Origin: an uncultured Pirellula sp.
GTDB lineage: Bacteria; Planctomycetota; Planctomycetia; Pirellulales; Pirellulaceae
Length of the DNA: 64,000 bases
Assembly (NCBI GenBank): GCA_903858115.1
Contig: CAIOHR010000104.1
Coordinates: 1-64,000, forward strand
Reading direction: 5' to 3'
The notes below the pieces were generated by a model that was given only the letters and a program-made list of their open reading frames with translations, searched no databases and was not told the origin of the DNA. Made by a program: the position numbers and the translations under genes. Below are positions 61,536 through 64,000 of the stretch, piece after piece (position 1 is the first letter of the stretch; each line of letters starts with the position of its first letter).

Positions 61536-62477
61536 ATGGGCAAACTGAATTCAACAAAAGTCGCTATTCCGACGCAAAAACCAAATTGGGACAGTTGGTC
61601 GTACCGCATAGGTTGCCCTGTCTGGGGATGCAAAGAATGGGGCGGACTGGTCTATCCCGAACGGACTGCGAATGAGCACTATCTTTCGTGGTACAGTCAT
61701 GCTTTTCCAACGGTCGAGGGGAACAGTACGTTTTACGGTGTTCCTGGAAAATCGACTTTTGAAAAGTGGAGCGAGCAAGCAGCCCCAGGCTTTCAGTTTT
61801 GTTTCAAGTTCCCAAGACGCATATCGCATGACTGCATGTTGACGCGATGTGATAGCGAAACCAAGGAATGGTTGAGTTGTTTAGAAATCCTGTACAAGGA
61901 TGGAAAGCTAGGACCAACATTTCTTCAATTGGGCCCATCCTTCGGCTTCAATCGCTTCGGTGCATTGGAGTTGTTTTTAAGAGGACTGCCAAGAGACTGG
62001 CCTTGGGCAGTGGAGGTCCGCCACCAAGACTGGTTTGATGCTGCAGAAGGTGAAAATAGGCTAGATGGGTTATTGGGAGAGTTGGAGATAGATCGCGTTC
62101 TTTTCGATTCACGACCACTCAATTCACTCGAAGCCTCCGATGCTATCGAGGAGGCTTCCCAGAAAAGGAAGCCTAGGAGTCCGTTTCGAACCACAACGAC
62201 AAGCAAGCGACCGATGTTACGATTGATCGGTCGCAACGATTGGCGGGAAGTTACCGAATATTGGAGACAGTGGGCTGATCAAATCGCATGTTGGATCGAC
62301 AGCGGGCTTCAACCGTGGGTGTTTACGCATGCACCAAACGATCAATACGCACCGGATCTCGTAAAGTTGATGCACCGGTTGGTTCGGGAAAAACGGGGTG
62401 AGTTGCCAGATTTGCCAGAACTTTTCGAGAAACCCGAACCCGAATCGCCAGCATTGCGACAGCTCGATCTCTTCTGA
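61536..62477 (+). CDS. DUF72 domain-containing protein
   Basis: 313 aa. DUF72 marks: SYRIGCPVWGCKEWGGLVYP, WYSHAFPTVEGNSTFYG, FCFKFPRRISHD, LGPTFLQLGPSFG and AVEVRHQDWFD. The family has a TIM-barrel-like fold and is of unknown function. It differs from the usual members (about 240-260 aa) by a lysine/arginine-rich insertion near SQKRKPRSPFRTTTTSKRP. It is followed after 93 bp by the Fur-family gene, on the same strand. Confidence 0.85.
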   Translation: MGKLNSTKVAIPTQKPNWDSWSYRIGCPVWGCKEWGGLVYPERTANEHYLSWYSHAFPTVEGNSTFYGVPGKSTFEKWSEQAAPGFQFCFKFPRRISHDCMLTRCDSETKEWLSCLEILYKDGKLGPTFLQLGPSFGFNRFGALELFLRGLPRDWPWAVEVRHQDWFDAAEGENRLDGLLGELEIDRVLFDSRPLNSLEASDAIEEASQKRKPRSPFRTTTTSKRPMLRLIGRNDWREVTEYWRQWADQIACWIDSGLQPWVFTHAPNDQYAPDLVKLMHRLVREKRGELPDLPELFEKPEPESPALRQLDLF

Positions 62478-62478
62478 T

Positions 62479-62508
62479 TTGCCGAACGAACTCCTAGGAG
62501 GTTACAAT
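62479..62508 (+). promoter_or_regulatory. Probable promoter of the Fur-family gene
   Basis: TTGCCG (62479-62484) and TACAAT (62503-62508) with an 18-bp spacer. The spacer holds the palindrome CTCCTAGGAG (62491-62500), a possible operator. The start codon is about 63 bp further on. Confidence 0.4.
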
Positions 62509-62570
62509 GGGGTATCCCGGGCAGATCTAAATTAGCCGGGGTGCTTATCTCCTTTTCCTGCGATTGCTGA

Positions 62571-63086
62571 ATGTCTTCCGAACTAACGCCAACCGACCAA
62601 CCCCTTCAAAACGTCGAGGTCTCGATGACCCCGCTCCAGCGTTTTGAGGAGTATCTTCAGAGTAAAGGGCTAAGAAACACGGATCAACGAAGGCAATTGC
62701 TAGAGCAGGTTTTCAATCGCCATGAGCATTTCGATGCAGATCAATTGATCGAACAGTTACCTGCCAAGGGGACGGTAAATTACGTCTCTCGACCGACGGT
62801 TTATCGAACGTTAAGGGAATTCGTCGACGCAGGATTGCTTCATCGATTTGAGTTGGACGGACGAAGTGTCTATGAACACGACTACGGCTATCCGCAGCAC
62901 GACCACTTGTATTGCACCCATTGTCGCAAATTGATCGAATTTACTAGCGAAGAAACTATTAGGATTCGCGAAGACGTTGCCAAGCTGCACCGATTTCGAG
63001 CCAAAGAACATCGTTTCATTATTCACGGCATTTGCGACGAATGTGTCAAAAAGCGTTCACGCGATCGGCGCCAGGATCGCGTCTAG
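62571..63086 (+). CDS. Fur-family metal-responsive transcriptional regulator
   Basis: 171 aa. Winged helix TPLQRFEEYLQSKGLRNTDQRRQLLEQVF, then recognition helix VSRPTVYRTLREFVDAGLLHRF. C-terminal metal and dimerisation domain: HDHLYCTHCRKLIEF (His/Cys cluster), REDVAKLHRFRAKEHRFIIHGICDECVKK. Both CxxC pairs of the structural zinc site are present. It could be Fur, Zur or PerR; the sequence alone does not decide. It precedes dapA on the same strand after about 165 bp. Confidence 0.9.
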   Translation: MSSELTPTDQPLQNVEVSMTPLQRFEEYLQSKGLRNTDQRRQLLEQVFNRHEHFDADQLIEQLPAKGTVNYVSRPTVYRTLREFVDAGLLHRFELDGRSVYEHDYGYPQHDHLYCTHCRKLIEFTSEETIRIREDVAKLHRFRAKEHRFIIHGICDECVKKRSRDRRQDRV

Positions 63087-63252
63087 AAGTATTCGCTCGG
63101 GTGATACTCGCGAAAATTTGCTTGGAACGCCTTCGAACCCTTGGGGTCTGGAGACAATACGCGTAAACTGTTCGCCCCCGTCTGTTGTTCAGAGTGGTGA
63201 TTTGTTTAGCAGTGTTTTTTTCCGACGGTGTTCTATTTGAAAGTGGATTGAG

Positions 63253-64000
63253 ATGGCTGGTCGAAAGGGGAGCGAGTTTGCTGGAGTGGGTGTCGCTATC
63301 GTTACACCTTTTCGTGATAACAAACTAGATGTCGAAACGCTCAAAAAGCAGATCGAGTTTCAAATTGCGTCTGGAACGAATTTCCTAGTTCCTGTCGGAA
63401 CCACAGGCGAATCCCCGACGTTGAGCCATGACGAACACGAGCGGGTGATCAGCGAAGTCATCCAATTGTCGGCAGGACGGTGTAAAGTGATGGCTGGAAC
63501 CGGGAGTAACTGCACCGCAGAAGCCCTTCGCCTAACTCGTTGGGCAGCCAAAGAAGGAGCTGATGCATCCTTGCAAGTAGCTCCATACTACAACAAACCC
63601 ACACAAAAAGGATTTTACGAGCACTTCAAAGCGATTGCTGAAGATGTCGGTATACCACATTGCGTCTACAACATCCCCGGCCGTTCCGCCAAAAACATCG
63701 AGCCAGAGACCATTGCGAAGCTTGCAGAGCTTACGAATATCACCATGGTAAAGGAGGCAACAGGCTCGCTGGATCAATGTTCTCAGATTTTGAATTCGAC
63801 CAATCTAACGGTTCTGAGTGGTGACGATTCACTGACTCTTCCAATGATGAGCGTCGGAGGAGAAGGTGTTATCTCCGTGGCAGGCAATATCGTTCCCGGG
63901 GATGTTGTGCAAATGGTAAAGGCCGCTTTGGCAGGTGATTTTGTCACGGCCTCGAGATGGCACCATAAATTGTTTCCGCTATGCCGAGACATGCTTTCTC
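63253..64000 (+). CDS. dapA: 4-hydroxy-tetrahydrodipicolinate synthase (partial, runs off the window)
   Basis: At least 249 codons; the stop lies beyond position 64000. Start ATG 63253 ([20 protein letters not shown]). Condenses pyruvate and aspartate semialdehyde in lysine/diaminopimelate synthesis. Visible active-site elements: [25 protein letters not shown] (Tyr), YNIPGRS, and the Schiff-base lysine in MVKEATGS. It also has [24 protein letters not shown]. Full-length DapA has about 290-300 aa, so roughly 45 codons are missing. Confidence 0.95.
   Translation, partial: MAGRKGSEFAGVGVAIVTPFRDNKLDVETLKKQIEFQIASGTNFLVPVGTTGESPTLSHDEHERVISEVIQLSAGRCKVMAGTGSNCTAEALRLTRWAAKEGADASLQVAPYYNKPTQKGFYEHFKAIAEDVGIPHCVYNIPGRSAKNIEPETIAKLAELTNITMVKEATGSLDQCSQILNSTNLTVLSGDDSLTLPMMSVGGEGVISVAGNIVPGDVVQMVKAALAGDFVTASRWHHKLFPLCRDMLS

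Overview
The gene content points to a planctomycete, most likely of the Pirellulaceae (Rhodopirellula/Pirellula-like). Two very large secreted proteins carry the PVC-type C-terminal haem-binding CxxCH domain. There is also a secreted sulfatase, a DUF1080 protein, a DUF2891 protein, a Gfo/Idh/MocA oxidoreductase, a phytanoyl-CoA dioxygenase-like protein, a fused MFS/spermidine-synthase protein and a signal peptidase I with a large insertion. GC content looks moderate (around 50%, judged by eye). Shine-Dalgarno sequences are mostly weak and several genes seem to start at TTG or GTG. No rRNA, tRNA or CRISPR array was found. This is chromosome with a repeat-rich left third.

Region 1 (1-16 kb) is dense in repeats. 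Long composite arrays of REP-like hairpins (about 124-418, 1371-2075, and a decayed copy at 3396-3690) flank a Y1/IS200-like transposase of the RAYT type (430-1221). An 18-bp C-rich word, CCCCCCTGCCCTGCCCCG, and close variants occur about a dozen times between 3.2 and 15.8 kb, in both orientations, between genes and inside coding sequences. Genes here: DUF2891 protein, BlaI/BlaR1-type operon with two operators, a membrane-protein gene broken by a small inverted-repeat element, a class C beta-lactamase-like hydrolase, a frameshifted four-helix-bundle (S23-like) gene between inverted repeats, accA, a Ser/Thr kinase and a giant haem-domain protein.

Region 2 (16-44 kb) is mainly housekeeping. It holds the MFS/spermidine-synthase fusion, a divergent pair made of an unknown 642-aa protein and a MoxR ATPase followed by a small HD hydrolase, type 2-like ileS behind an acidic protein gene, rny (RNase Y) with a leader hairpin, an operon nrnA-like/membrane protein/argC/FHA-GAF-histidine kinase, pabB, a wecA-like/lepB/lptB group, a group II PLP decarboxylase, a RecA/KaiC-like ATPase, and an esterase/dus/TrmH operon with almost no intergenic space.

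Region 3 (45-64 kb) is accessory catabolism and envelope. It holds DUF1080, Gfo/Idh/MocA and PhyH proteins with two more inverted-repeat elements. A tight four-gene operon carries a radical SAM protein resembling tetraether-lipid synthase (Tes/MJ0619-like), a divergent Lgt-like membrane enzyme, a sensor-like membrane protein and a zinc-ribbon membrane protein. Next come the second haem-domain protein, an integron-integrase fragment, a sulfatase, a cyanophycin-synthetase-like ATP-grasp protein with a decayed Mur-ligase part, a low-complexity secreted protein, a DUF72 protein, a Fur-family regulator and dapA, which runs off the window end.

The leading candidates for something new are the RAYT/REP system, the C-rich dispersed word, the Tes-like/Lgt-like operon and the P-loop-less CphA-like protein. 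All functional statements are read from sequence by eye; no searches were run.
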